5,981 nt of DNA from Christensenella sp. UBA6420. GTDB taxonomy: Bacteria > Bacillota > Clostridia > Christensenellales > DTU072. The notes beneath the pieces are model-generated. The model did not search any database, was not told where the DNA came from, and worked only from the letters and a program-made list of their open reading frames with translations. This document shows, piece after piece, positions 1 through 5,824 of this stretch. Location of the stretch: positions 1-5,981 of the forward strand of contig DJPE01000039.1 of NCBI GenBank assembly GCA_002439705.1. Direction: 5' to 3'. Position numbers and translations under genes: made by a program. Every line of letters begins with the position of its first letter. The first letter of the stretch is position 1.

Positions 1-207
1 CCCGAAAGAAAACCAAAAGCCGATATATGTGTACGGAATATTGAATATCATAGAGACAAAACAGCCATATCTGCCGATTTGCTCAAAAACAATAGCCGCC
101 CTGTTATCGTAAACGGCCACTTGATTTTTATGCTTTACTGCATAAATTATATTAGGTATCATAATAACCGCCATTATGGCAAGTCCGTAGTAATTAAACC
201 AATCCAT
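1..207 (-). CDS. Small integral membrane protein of unknown function, N-terminal part (runs off the left edge)
   Basis: The minus strand is open from an ATG at 207-205 to the window edge, giving 69 residues that begin MDWFNYYGLA. Two hydrophobic stretches are visible: residues about 7-23, ending at the lysine-rich AVKHKN, and about 49-69, containing the segment GRYGCFVSMIFNIPYTYIGF. They are separated by a charged, probably cytoplasmic stretch (about 24-46). The pattern resembles an uncharacterised small membrane protein family I recall from Clostridia, with a conserved G-R-[FY]-G-C-F and F-N-I-P motif, but I know no function for it. The gene is AT-rich like the neighbouring recombinase remnant. 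An in-frame TGA lies a few codons upstream of the ATG, so the start must be at or after 207. No Shine-Dalgarno sequence precedes it; a good promoter ends only 6 nt upstream. That this is a real gene is fairly secure; its role is unknown. Confidence 0.75.
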   Translation of the reverse strand, partial: MDWFNYYGLAIMAVIMIPNIIYAVKHKNQVAVYDNRAAIVFEQIGRYGCFVSMIFNIPYTYIGFWFSFG

Positions 208-213
208 ATTGAA

Positions 214-242
214 ATTATATCAAAAACATCGATGAATTTCAA
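214..242 (-). promoter_or_regulatory. Sigma-A promoter of the left-edge membrane protein gene, possibly leaderless
   Basis: On the minus strand, TTGAAA (242-237) is followed by a 17-nt spacer and a perfect TATAAT (219-214). Transcription would be expected to begin about 7 nt after the -10 box, which places it at or next to the A of the ATG at 207. If this is the real promoter, the message has essentially no 5' leader. Confidence 0.6.
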
Positions 243-267
243 GCAAACAACATAGTCAAAAGTAAAT

Positions 268-784
268 TTGGCACTTTGGCGGGTGCTTGACATAATCTTG
301 TTGTTTAGTTGCAAAGCAGATGTCAATGAAAAAGAAAAAACTATTGTCTTTGAAATTTATAAACAATTGCAAGAGAACAATAAAAAACTTGCAAACTTTG
401 TTCGTGCAATAGAAAATGGAATTTTTAACGACACAACAAACGAAAGAATGAAAGAGCTTGAAATAGCAAATAAAGACTTACAAGAAAAAATAACAAGCCG
501 TGAAATGCTTGTTATTAAACCACTTGATAAAAATATTATTTACTCATTTTTGTGTTCTTTTAAAGATATTGACCTAACTGACAAACTTGCTTGCCAAAAA
601 CTTGTTGATATGTTTATAAACAAAGTTATCCTTTACGATAAATATTGCGAGATTTATTTCAACACAAATGGCGATAAATCTAAACAACTTAAACTCAAAG
701 AGCAACCAGACATTGATAGTGAAATTTTGTTTGAAAACAATAAAAAAGAGCAATCCTACTCAAAAAGTTCGGATTACTCTCTAA
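268..784 (+). pseudogene. C-terminal remnant of a large serine recombinase (resolvase/invertase superfamily)
   Basis: This frame is open from 256, just after a TAG. The first usable start is a TTG at 268, without a convincing ribosome binding site. Residues about 28-80 are a charged coiled coil containing NFVRAIENGIFNDTTNERM and then MKELEIANKDLQEKI. Residues about 84-145 contain LVDMFINKVILYDKYCEIYF. These match the coiled-coil and distal C-terminal portion of transposon-type large serine recombinases. The N-terminal catalytic domain with its nucleophilic serine, the recombinase domain and the zinc-ribbon cysteines are all missing, so about two thirds or more of the usual 500-550 residues are gone and it cannot catalyse recombination. 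The first 15 or so residues do not look like the family and may lie beyond the breakpoint. The frame has no stop before the tRNA gene: it reads antisense through the terminator and tRNA to a TAG at 967-969, and that tail (SLMAERVGFEPT onward) is not genuine protein. It is AT-rich (two sampled lines 30% GC). Confidence 0.8.
742..779 (-). terminator. Rho-independent terminator of tRNA-Ser
   Basis: On the minus strand, just after the tRNA 3' end, GAGTAATCC (779-771) pairs with GGATTGCTC (756-748). This is a 9-bp stem with one G-T wobble around a 14-nt loop, followed at once by TTTTTT (747-742). The 5-nt gap from the tRNA CCA and the orientation make it the tRNA gene's terminator. The recombinase remnant on the other strand runs straight across it. 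Confidence 0.85.
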
Positions 785-875
785 TGGCGGAGAGAGTGGG
801 ATTTGAACCCACGGTACCCTTTTGGGGTACACACGATTTCCAATCGTGCTCCTTCGGCCCCTCGGACATCTCTCC
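785..875 (-). tRNA. tRNA-Ser (anticodon GGA)
   Basis: The minus strand folds as a class II tRNA of 91 nt including an encoded CCA (787-785). The acceptor stem pairs GGAGAGA with TCTCTCC, and the discriminator is G, as expected for serine. The anticodon stem CACGA/TCGTG encloses the loop TTGGAAA, placing the anticodon GGA at 841-839; it reads UCC and UCU codons. The long variable arm is GTACCC/GGGTAC around CAAAA. The T-arm is GTGGG-TTCAAAT-CCCAC. Every expected arm is intact, so the gene should be functional. It has its own promoter and terminator and lies downstream of the phosphoesterase on the same strand. Mobile elements often insert beside tRNA genes, and the AT-rich recombinase remnant begins directly beyond its terminator. 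Confidence 0.97.
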
Positions 876-929
876 GTATTGCGGACGGTTAAGGGGTTAT
901 TACATCCGCATATTTCTGATAGCTTGCTT

Positions 930-958
930 ATTATACAACGCTTTTTCCGTTTTTGCAA
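930..958 (-). promoter_or_regulatory. Promoter of tRNA-Ser
   Basis: On the minus strand, TTGCAA (958-953), a 17-nt spacer and a perfect TATAAT (935-930) form a sigma-A promoter. Transcription would start near 923, about 48 nt before the mature tRNA 5' end, leaving a leader for RNase P to remove. The tRNA can therefore be made independently of the upstream phosphoesterase operon. Confidence 0.75.
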
Positions 959-983
959 CAGAAATTTAGTACCTTACGGAAAA
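943..983 (-). repeat. Inverted repeat after the phosphoesterase stop codon
   Basis: Directly after the phosphoesterase stop, TTTTCCGT (983-976 on the minus strand) is mirrored by ACGGAAAA (950-943), a perfect 8-bp inverted repeat with a 25-nt loop. It could form a weak transcript-end hairpin for the operon, but no U-run follows, so it is not a clear intrinsic terminator. Its proximal arm lies in the spacer of the tRNA-Ser promoter and its loop covers the -35 box. Confidence 0.35.
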
Positions 984-2237
984 TTACTTCTCGAAATCCC
1001 CTACTTCGTGAATTTCGTGTTTATCGAGCATTCTCACTCCGTAGCAGTCAAATGAAGAATCGGGTCTTACCGTTATTATCGTGCCGCCGCGCTGAGCGGT
1101 TTTTTTCGCAATTCCGAAATACGCAAGGTAGTCGATACTCAACCCGTATGTAAGCCGTATATAATAATCGCCACTGCCGCCGTTATATTCGAGAGAGAAG
1201 TTGTTTAAGTGGTCGTGTCCTACAAAAACGCCCTGCGTACTCTTCAGTTCGAGCATCTTCTCGAACATATTGTCCTGATTTACGCCGCAGCAGATAAGTT
1301 CGTCGGGTTCGCCTGCGATACCGTAGATATACCTAACGTTGTCGGTGTCTTTATAACCGTTGTTTTTATATTCGTCGTACGCCGTCTTATATTCAACCAA
1401 CGGAATATGGAAAAACATAAGACTCTTTATAACGTCGGTGGCTCCGTGCGACTTATTTATTTCGGTAAGGCGGTTTACTTCGCTTGCGTACCAATCGACC
1501 TGGTTCTGATGCAGATTGTCGTAGTCGCGGAAAAATCCTTTGGAGTAAGAATGAGAATCGAGAATAAACAAGGACTGAGTTATTATTCCCGAACTGTTCT
1601 TAACGTTAATGACGTAGTTGCCTTCCCCGTCAACGGTTTCGGGACCGCGCTGGAAAAGACAATACTTGAAGCCCGCGTTAAGATAGTAGTCGCTTATTTC
1701 TTCTCTCGAATAGTAGCTGTAAACTTCGGTATCGTGGTTTCCGAAGCCGAACGCCCAATACACGCCCATCTGCTCCATAAGCTGAGCGAATATCTTAGTC
1801 GGAGTCATATTGTTGAAACTGCCGCTCGAAAACGGAACTGGATACGCCATATCGCCCGTAACTATTACAAGGTCGGGTTTTGCGTAAGAGACCATATCGT
1901 AAACGGCGTTAATAGCCTTATTATCTTTTCCCAACGAAAGGAAACCGCCGCCGATATGCACGTCGGTAAGCTGTAAAATTCTGAAATCTCTGTCGCAGGT
2001 AAAGGTCCAGTAACCGGTTTCTTCATCAACGATGGGATCCGCCAAAGGTTCGTCCGCTTCGACCGTTTTCAGACTTTTAATTAACTTAACGTTAGCTCCG
2101 TTGCCGATACAGCCGACAAGAGAACATATAAGTATTACTGCGATAAGACATATAAACACTATGCCGGTAATACGCCAACCTTTCGCTTTGTCTCTCGGCT
2201 TTTTCGTCTTTTTAGTTTCTTCGTTCTTCCGTTTCAT
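984..2237 (-). CDS. Membrane-anchored metallophosphoesterase (calcineurin-like fold)
   Basis: This 417-residue protein carries the full metallophosphoesterase metal-site signature: D-x-H in LTDVHIG (D92, H94), VTGDM (D129), GNHD (166-169), a lone histidine in FFHIP (H277) and GHDH (340-343). These residues normally bind a two-metal centre that hydrolyses phosphate mono- or diesters. The spacing resembles the secreted Dcr2/PhoD-like or purple-acid-phosphatase-like branch; the substrate cannot be told. The N-terminus is very basic (residues 1-22), followed by a hydrophobic segment (about 24-42) ending in SLVGC. This is either a signal anchor or a lipobox with C43 as the lipid-bearing cysteine. 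Either way the catalytic domain (about 85-400) should be outside the membrane. The ATG at 2237 overlaps the end of the upstream transporter gene by 26 nt; a GGGGG run about 6 nt upstream may serve as ribosome binding site. It is the last gene of the three-gene operon. Confidence 0.88.
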   Translation of the reverse strand: MKRKNEETKKTKKPRDKAKGWRITGIVFICLIAVILICSLVGCIGNGANVKLIKSLKTVEADEPLADPIVDEETGYWTFTCDRDFRILQLTDVHIGGGFLSLGKDNKAINAVYDMVSYAKPDLVIVTGDMAYPVPFSSGSFNNMTPTKIFAQLMEQMGVYWAFGFGNHDTEVYSYYSREEISDYYLNAGFKYCLFQRGPETVDGEGNYVINVKNSSGIITQSLFILDSHSYSKGFFRDYDNLHQNQVDWYASEVNRLTEINKSHGATDVIKSLMFFHIPLVEYKTAYDEYKNNGYKDTDNVRYIYGIAGEPDELICCGVNQDNMFEKMLELKSTQGVFVGHDHLNNFSLEYNGGSGDYYIRLTYGLSIDYLAYFGIAKKTAQRGGTIITVRPDSSFDCYGVRMLDKHEIHEVGDFEK

Positions 2238-3117
2238 CGCTACCCCCGACTATACATATTTTGGGTTCGTATCCGAATTCTTTCTTTATTTCCGCCGATA
2301 TTTCGCCGACGGCTTTTATTATTGTATCATAATTTTCTTCCCTTGTAAATACCGCGTCTATAACGAGTTCTTCATATTCAACGCCGTATTTATGCAGGTT
2401 CATCCCTTTGATTTCTTTAAGACAAGGCTGTTTTTCACAGATTTCCGTTATCCGCTTCTTTTCTTCTTCTTTCATCTTTTCGCCGAGAAGAATTTTTATC
2501 GAACTTATAAGTAGCTTAAGTCCGTTTACGAGCATAAACGCGCTTATCGCTATTCCGAAAATTGCGTCTATCCTTAATTTTGCGTAGCGGTTAAGGACGT
2601 ATCCTATCAAAGTCATAGCGGTAATCCCTGCGTCGGTAAAGCTGTCTATCGCCGAGGCCTTTAATACGCCGCTGTCAGTATTCTTGTTCCTTCCGAGATA
2701 AAAGAACCCCAAACCTATCTTTATGAGAGCCGTAATTGCGATTATTATGAAATACCGCCAGGTGAACGTAAGAAGATAAGTAAGTATCATTCTTTCTATC
2801 GCGGTGTATAAAAATCCGCCGCCCACGCAACAAACTATGATAGCCATCAGAAAGTCGGCGACGTACTCCATTCTGCCGTAGCCGAATGAAAGGTCCTTAC
2901 TTCTTTTTTTCAGCATAACGAAACTAAGCACGCTGATTATGCACGCCAGAGTGTCACCCAGGTTGTTTATTGCGTCGGATAAAATCGAGATGCTGTTGCA
3001 AGCGAGTCCGACGAAAAGTTTGGTTACGAACAAGGCTATATTTACAGCGAGTCCCACCGACATTGTTACTATCGCGCCGTTGGTTCTTTTGTTGTTGTCT
3101 TTAAGTCCGATGCTCAT
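2212..3117 (-). CDS. Cation diffusion facilitator (CDF) family metal efflux transporter
   Basis: This 301-residue protein has the CDF layout: about six hydrophobic segments in residues 15-210, then a soluble C-terminal dimerisation domain (about 213-295) containing NLHKYGVEYEELVIDAVF. CDF proteins export divalent metals in exchange for protons. In TM2 the motif SILSDAINNLGD gives D48, N51/N52 and D55; in TM5, ASAIDSFTD gives D158 and D162. The TM5 D-x3-D together with Asn in TM2, in place of the histidine usual in zinc exporters, is more like Mn(II)-exporting CDFs, but the metal is an inference. The loop motif FGYGRMEYVADF (78-89) has Tyr where many relatives have His (FGHGR). The start ATG overlaps the glycerate kinase stop in an ATGA (3117-3114), and no strong ribosome binding site precedes it, so translation is probably coupled. 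Length is normal for the family. Confidence 0.93.
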   Translation of the reverse strand: MSIGLKDNNKRTNGAIVTMSVGLAVNIALFVTKLFVGLACNSISILSDAINNLGDTLACIISVLSFVMLKKRSKDLSFGYGRMEYVADFLMAIIVCCVGGGFLYTAIERMILTYLLTFTWRYFIIIAITALIKIGLGFFYLGRNKNTDSGVLKASAIDSFTDAGITAMTLIGYVLNRYAKLRIDAIFGIAISAFMLVNGLKLLISSIKILLGEKMKEEEKKRITEICEKQPCLKEIKGMNLHKYGVEYEELVIDAVFTREENYDTIIKAVGEISAEIKKEFGYEPKICIVGGSDETEERRN

Positions 3118-4187
3118 TTCGTAAAGTCCGTTCTTTCGATAGCTTTTTGCAAATTCTCAGCCGAACGACGGATATTGTCGGCAAGCGACGCTTCCCTTTC
3201 GTTAATTTCTATTACGTCCTGCCTGTCGGTTTCGTTCCGACCGCAAAAAACATAAACTTTCTTACCGGCTTTTTTCGCGCGGTCGATAACGGCGGAACAG
3301 ATTTTTCCCGAAAAGCTCGTGTCGTCGAACTTCCCTTCCCCCGTAATAACCGCGTCGCAGCGGGAAAGTTTTTCGTCGAAGCCACTCGCGTCCAGTACGT
3401 ATTCCGCACCGGGAACTATCTTCGCTTTGAAAAACGCCTTGAAGCAATACCCTAAGCCGCCCGCAGCCCCCGCTCCGGGGAAATCGGGGCTTACGTTAAG
3501 GAAAGCTGTCTTCTCCGCAAAGTGCTTCATATTTTCTTCAAGCTCCGGCAGTTCTTCTTCCTTAGCTCCCTTTTGCATAGCGTAGCGATAGCAGCAACCG
3601 TCTTCGCCCAAAAGCGGATTCTTTACGTCTGTCAGGACGGTAAATTCCATTCCGGCGATTTTTTCGTTAAAATCGGTAAGGTCGATTCTTTCGATATCTA
3701 TAAGGGTGTTTCCCACCGGGGTGAACTCTTCGCCGTTTTTATCGAAAAATCTACCGCCGAGCGCACATACTACCCCTGCTCCGCCGTCGTTTGTCGCACT
3801 GCCGCCCAAGCCTATCACTATCTTCTTTTTGTTGAGTTTTTTCGCAAGGTCGACGGCTTCGCCGAGTCCGTACGACGTCGTGTAAAGCGGATTTTTTATC
3901 ATGGTTTTTGCAAGTCCGCAACATTCCGCAGCCCCTATTATCGCGGTATCGCCTTTCACGCCGTAACGAGCGTTTTTTATAAAGAAATTAGGGTCGGTGA
4001 CCCGGCAGACGAGCGTATCTCCGCCCAGGATGTCGGTAAAGGTGGTTACGAAGCCGTCGCCGCCGTCGGTAAGGGGCAAACTTTCCGTTTCGTACCCCGA
4101 TTTTTCCAAACTGTATTTAGCCGCCGAACAAAATTCTAAGCTGCTCATTCCGCCCTTAAATCCGTCCGGGGCAATTAAAAAACGCAT
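3114..4187 (-). CDS. glxK: Glycerate kinase, type II (GlxK/GarK family)
   Basis: The enzyme phosphorylates D-glycerate with ATP, in this family typically to 2-phosphoglycerate, feeding glyoxylate- or serine-derived carbon into lower glycolysis. The 357 residues cover the whole family fold, slightly short of the usual 370-385. Family motifs in order are APDGFKGGMSS (6-16), LPLTDGGDGF (37-46), GLGGSATNDGGAG (126-138, the glycine-rich segment), PGAGAAGGLG (237-246) and ITGEGKFDDTSFSGK (281-295). The first motif is usually APDSFKGSLSA; here two Ser positions are Gly (G9, G13), an unusual substitution. The ATG at 4187 is preceded by a strong ribosome binding site, GGAGGA, about 4 nt upstream, so the start is secure. 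It is the first gene of the minus-strand operon, and its stop overlaps the transporter start by 4 nt. No glyoxylate or serine pathway gene is visible nearby, so the metabolic context is unclear. Confidence 0.93.
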   Translation of the reverse strand: MRFLIAPDGFKGGMSSLEFCSAAKYSLEKSGYETESLPLTDGGDGFVTTFTDILGGDTLVCRVTDPNFFIKNARYGVKGDTAIIGAAECCGLAKTMIKNPLYTTSYGLGEAVDLAKKLNKKKIVIGLGGSATNDGGAGVVCALGGRFFDKNGEEFTPVGNTLIDIERIDLTDFNEKIAGMEFTVLTDVKNPLLGEDGCCYRYAMQKGAKEEELPELEENMKHFAEKTAFLNVSPDFPGAGAAGGLGYCFKAFFKAKIVPGAEYVLDASGFDEKLSRCDAVITGEGKFDDTSFSGKICSAVIDRAKKAGKKVYVFCGRNETDRQDVIEINEREASLADNIRRSAENLQKAIERTDFTK

Positions 4188-4212
4188 TCTTCCTCCGTTT
4201 TACAATGTTTTT

Positions 4213-4238
4213 ACCGTAATTTTACCTTCCGCTACGGT
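4213..4238 (-). repeat. Small inverted repeat in the glxK leader, abutting the leuA -35 box
   Basis: ACCGTA (4238-4233 on the minus strand) and TACGGT (4218-4213) form a perfect 6-bp inverted repeat with a 14-nt spacer. It lies inside the predicted glxK 5' leader and ends one base before the leuA TTGACA. It could be an RNA hairpin or an operator. The arms are short, so chance is possible. Confidence 0.25.
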
Positions 4239-4267
4239 TTGACATGTTTATATCATATAATTATAAT
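4239..4267 (+). promoter_or_regulatory. Consensus sigma-A promoter of the leu operon
   Basis: TTGACA (4239-4244), a 17-nt spacer and TATAAT (4262-4267) match the sigma-A consensus at all twelve positions. Transcription would start near 4274, leaving a leader of about 26 nt before the leuA ATG. That is too short for a T-box or leader-peptide attenuator, so control would have to act by repression or through feedback on the enzyme. Confidence 0.85.
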
Positions 4268-4288
4268 GAAATTATATATTTAATGCAA
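4260..4288 (-). promoter_or_regulatory. Candidate promoter of the glxK-CDF-phosphoesterase operon
   Basis: On the minus strand, TTGCAT (4288-4283), a 17-nt spacer and TATAAT (4265-4260) form a plausible sigma-A promoter. The -35 box is weak (3 of 6 positions) and the -10 box is perfect. The start would be near 4253, giving a leader of about 66 nt. Its -10 box shares four bases with the leuA -10 box. The AT-rich region offers other -10-like sequences, so the exact site is uncertain. Confidence 0.45.
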
Positions 4289-4299
4289 GCAGGTACCGA

Positions 4300-5814
4300 A
4301 TGAGAAAGATAAAAATTCTTGACACGACTTTAAGAGACGGAGAACAAGCTCCCGGCTACAGCATGCACGCCAGCGAAAAGTTAGAGATGAGCGCGCAACT
4401 CGAAAAACTCGGCGTGGATATTATAGAAGCGGGTTTCGCAGCGGCTTCTCGCGGAGATTTCAATTCGGTAAAGGAGATAGCCGAAGCCCGTAACGTAACA
4501 GTTTGTTCCCTGTCCCGTTGCAAAAAAGAAGATATAGACGCCGCGTACGAAGCGTTGAAAAACGCACGGGTTACGCCGAGAATACACCTTTTTATCGCGA
4601 CGAGCCCCATTCACATGGAATACAAATTGAAGATGACCGAAGACGAAGTTCTGTCAAAGATAAATGAAAGCGTAACCTACGCAAGAAAATACTTTACCGA
4701 TATACAGTTTTCGTGCGAAGACGCGACGAGAAGCGACCTTAACTTTCTCGTAAAAGCTATTACCGTAGCAATAGACGCGGGAGCTACGACGATAAATATT
4801 CCCGACACGGTGGGATACAGCTATCCCGAAGAGATAGAAAAAATTTTCGGCTATTTGTTAAAAAACGTGCCGAACGCGGACAAAATCACTTTTTCCACTC
4901 ACTGTCATAACGATCTGGGGCTTGCGGTAGCCAATTCTCTTGCGGCGATAAGAGCCGGCGCAGGACAGCTCGAATGTACCGTAAACGGCATAGGAGAACG
5001 CGCCGGCAACGCTTCGATGGAAGAAGTCTGCATGACCTTGAAAACGAGAAGCGACTACTACGACGCCGACACTTCGATAGTAACGAAACAAATTTACAAC
5101 ACGAGTCAGCTTTTAAGTTCGGTCACCGGCGTAAAACTTCCCCCGACGAAACCGCTCGTGGGAAAAAATGCATTCGCTCACGAAAGCGGAATACACCAGC
5201 ACGGCGTTTTAGCCAATCGCCTGACCTACGAAATAATCTCGCCGTCGTCTATAGGCATCGTCGAAGACGGCAACCTTATTCTCGGAAAGCATAGCGGAAA
5301 GCACGCCTTCGCAGACTATCTTGCGGGTATGGGCATAGAAGTCGGAGAACAGGAACTCAATATCCTTTTCCAAAAGTTCAAAACGATAGCCGACAAGAAA
5401 AAAATCGTAACCAACAAGGATATTCAATACATAATTTCGCACACGAACACCACGCAGGTTCAAAAACTGTTCCGACTCAATAATTACGGAATAACGACCT
5501 TAAAAGGCGGTCCTGCTTTGGCAACCATTACTCTCGACACGCCCGACGGAACCAAAGCGGCGAACGCAACGGGCGACGGGCCGCTCGACGCGGCGTTCAA
5601 GGCGATAAATATTATTACGGGAAGAGAATTCAAACTTATCGACTGGTCTGTAAACGCAATAACCGAAGGCGAAGACGCAATGGGCGCGGCGACGTTACGC
5701 CTTGCGTACGACGGCAACGAAGTCAACGGGCGCGGAGTAAGCACGGACACCGTGGAAGCGTCGCTTTTAGCCTACCTTAACGGCTGCAACAAACTCTTCG
5801 ATATAGTACCTTAA
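4300..5814 (+). CDS. leuA: 2-isopropylmalate synthase
   Basis: This enzyme condenses acetyl-CoA with 2-oxoisovalerate to give 2-isopropylmalate, the first committed step of leucine biosynthesis. The 504 residues match bacterial LeuA (about 500-520). The catalytic TIM barrel starts with LDTTLRDGEQAPG (7-19, with R12 and D13). HCHND (201-205) supplies the metal-binding histidines, and ECTVNGIGERAGNASMEE (225-242) is the LeuA/homocitrate synthase signature. The linker carries GIHQHGVL (297-304), and the C-terminal leucine-sensing domain (about 385-504) includes ATGDGPLDAAFKAI (423-436) and GRGVSTDTVEASLLAYL (477-493). The regulatory domain and the immediately following leuC favour LeuA over homocitrate or citramalate synthase. 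The ATG at 4300 has only a weak ribosome binding site (AGCAGG, 6 nt upstream), but family motifs start at residue 5, which fixes the start. Leucine feedback inhibition is expected from the intact domain. Confidence 0.96.
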   Translation: MRKIKILDTTLRDGEQAPGYSMHASEKLEMSAQLEKLGVDIIEAGFAAASRGDFNSVKEIAEARNVTVCSLSRCKKEDIDAAYEALKNARVTPRIHLFIATSPIHMEYKLKMTEDEVLSKINESVTYARKYFTDIQFSCEDATRSDLNFLVKAITVAIDAGATTINIPDTVGYSYPEEIEKIFGYLLKNVPNADKITFSTHCHNDLGLAVANSLAAIRAGAGQLECTVNGIGERAGNASMEEVCMTLKTRSDYYDADTSIVTKQIYNTSQLLSSVTGVKLPPTKPLVGKNAFAHESGIHQHGVLANRLTYEIISPSSIGIVEDGNLILGKHSGKHAFADYLAGMGIEVGEQELNILFQKFKTIADKKKIVTNKDIQYIISHTNTTQVQKLFRLNNYGITTLKGGPALATITLDTPDGTKAANATGDGPLDAAFKAINIITGREFKLIDWSVNAITEGEDAMGAATLRLAYDGNEVNGRGVSTDTVEASLLAYLNGCNKLFDIVP

Positions 5815-5824
5815 AGGAGATAGT

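Noticed and set aside
213..290. A 25-codon open stretch on the plus strand (NYIKNIDEFQANNIV... ending GTLAGA and a TGA) just before the recombinase remnant
   Set aside because: It has no start codon or ribosome binding site, lies in another frame from the remnant and overlaps the minus-strand promoter. I cannot match it to a family; it may be the tail of a deleted gene at the junction.
287..315. TTGACA at 287-292 as a plus-strand promoter driving the recombinase remnant
   Set aside because: The expected -10 position after a 17-nt spacer reads TGCAAA, which is not a -10 box; the hexamer is probably chance.
1209..1976. Long plus-strand open frame of 255 codons
   Set aside because: It is the antisense shadow of the metallophosphoesterase, whose catalytic motifs are all in order on the minus strand; the plus-strand translation resembles no known family.
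3522..4139. Plus-strand open frame of 205 codons
   Set aside because: It is an antisense shadow of the glycerate kinase gene, which carries clear family motifs and a strong ribosome binding site.
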